64,000 nucleotides of DNA from NCBI GenBank assembly GCA_015075225.1, contig JABTUQ010000004.1:310001-374000 (forward strand). Direction: 5' to 3'. The notes below the pieces were generated by a model. That model ran no database searches. It saw nothing but the letters and a program-made list of their open reading frames with translations, and was not told the origin of the DNA. This document shows positions 63,469 through 64,000 of this stretch, in pieces. Position 1 is the first letter of the stretch. Each line of letters begins with the position of its first letter. The position numbers and the translations under genes were made by a program. The stretch comes from Burkholderiales bacterium (GTDB taxonomy: Bacteria > Pseudomonadota > Gammaproteobacteria > Burkholderiales > Nitrosomonadaceae).

Positions 63469-64000
63469 GGTGTTCTCCAAGGTGAAAGAGGTGGATCGAG
63501 GGGCATAGTGAAGCGTGAGCGGCGAAGCGCGCGGCAAGGCAGACAACCGGGCTTGTGGTGTGACCTGCGGACGCTGGGCGGCCAGCGCCTCGGCGAATTC
63601 GGCCAGCACCTGATCGAAGGACATCACTGCGTCGGCCAGCCCGGCGGCCACCGCGTTCTCACCGAAAAACACGGCAGCTTCGGTGGCGCGCACGGCATCC
63701 ACATCCAGTTGGCGCATCGCGGCAACCTGCGTCGTGAAAATCCCGTAGAGCCGGTCGACCTCGCTTTGCAGCGTGCCCGCCGCCTGTGGGCTCAAAGGTT
63801 CGTGCGGCGAGAGATCGTTCTTGTGGCCACCGGCAAACACAGCGGTGTAGTGCAGCCCGTCCTTGGCATCCTTGACGGCTTGATCGACGTGCAGCGCGAT
63901 CACGCCGACAGAGCCCACACCGGCGGTTTGCGACAGCGTCAAACGCTGGCAGGCGGCGGCAATGGCGTAGGCGGCCGAGTACGCGGCATCGTTGGCGTGC
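63085..64000 (-). CDS. S49-type capsid maturation protease, C-terminal part (lambda gpC-like)
   Basis: The gene continues past the right window edge. The visible part begins HANDAAYSAAYAIAAACQRLTLSQTAGVGSVGVIALHVDQ, the S49 peptidase core with the catalytic serine in AAYSAAY, followed by FVEGENAVAAGLAD-like substrate-binding sequence (VFFGENAVAAGLADAV). The last ~127 residues form the scaffold that is also made separately from an internal start. It processes the head in assembly. Confidence 0.9.
   Translation of the reverse strand, partial: HANDAAYSAAYAIAAACQRLTLSQTAGVGSVGVIALHVDQAVKDAKDGLHYTAVFAGGHKNDLSPHEPLSPQAAGTLQSEVDRLYGIFTTQVAAMRQLDVDAVRATEAAVFFGENAVAAGLADAVMSFDQVLAEFAEALAAQRPQVTPQARLSALPRASPLTLHYAPRSTSFTLENTMTEHPNEHVAIDEPHDPTDPAQQADQPQGEGDSQPAPVTSAALAQSFASGRVQAQAIAEMCLIAGQSQRTADFLAAGFSEAQVRRALLDARADQPEIASHITADAGTSQHPENSPVVAAVKKLTAKE

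Overview
The window reads as a chromosomal segment of a flagellated proteobacterium, probably a betaproteobacterium. Flagellar export genes flhB and flhA (minus strand) hold the left edge. Everything to their right is accessory DNA: about 45 kb of anti-phage and stress genes, then a siphovirus-type prophage that runs off the right edge. Taxonomy is inferred from the FlhB/FlhA sequences and general gene style only; no rRNA is present.

1-1735: the flhA start, complete flhB, and a non-coding gap with a strong minus-strand terminator that probably marks the island's left junction. 1736-10727 (minus): a type I restriction locus in the order hsdR, hsdM, hsdS, then a restriction-associated AAA ATPase and an HNH protein (Septu-like pair). 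hsdM is broken by several frameshifts. 10728-14577: a TATCGCCC repeat cluster, an internally deleted AlbA-type regulator, an HTH gene, a DUF3489 gene, a Fic gene and a DNA methyltransferase fragment cut by an insertion sequence. 14579-16044: a decayed IS1182-like element. 16503-18072: a mini-island (higBA plus a damaged HTH gene) between 26-bp direct repeats that resemble a tmRNA 3' end. 18134-20216: a second Fic gene, divergent from an HTH/AbiEi-like gene pair. 20408-27107 (minus): a complete Wadjet operon, jetABCD. 27176-28661: a second decayed IS1182-like copy.

28731-47206 (all plus) is a long co-directional defence block: a WYL-type regulator, a giant DUF4011 helicase-nuclease split by an intact IS3-family element, a GmrSD-type restriction enzyme, a second and intact type I system (hsdM, hsdS, hsdR), a SLATT two-TM effector with a CD-NTase-like nucleotidyltransferase (CBASS-like), and an HrgA-like protein. 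47211-64000 (minus) is the late region of a lambda-like prophage. In transcription order it carries S49 protease with nested scaffold, decoration protein, capsid, connectors, tail tube, frameshifted tail chaperones, tape measure, tail tip proteins, a glycosyltransferase, holin and lysozyme.

The defence genes would act at several levels: modification-dependent and modification-blocking restriction (two type I systems, GmrSD), plasmid cleavage (Wadjet), nucleotide signalling with membrane disruption (SLATT/NTase), and toxin or AMPylation modules. Clusters of single-base indels in hsdM, mid-hsdR and both IS1182 copies are either decay or local consensus errors. All family names are from recognition by eye; no database search was run.
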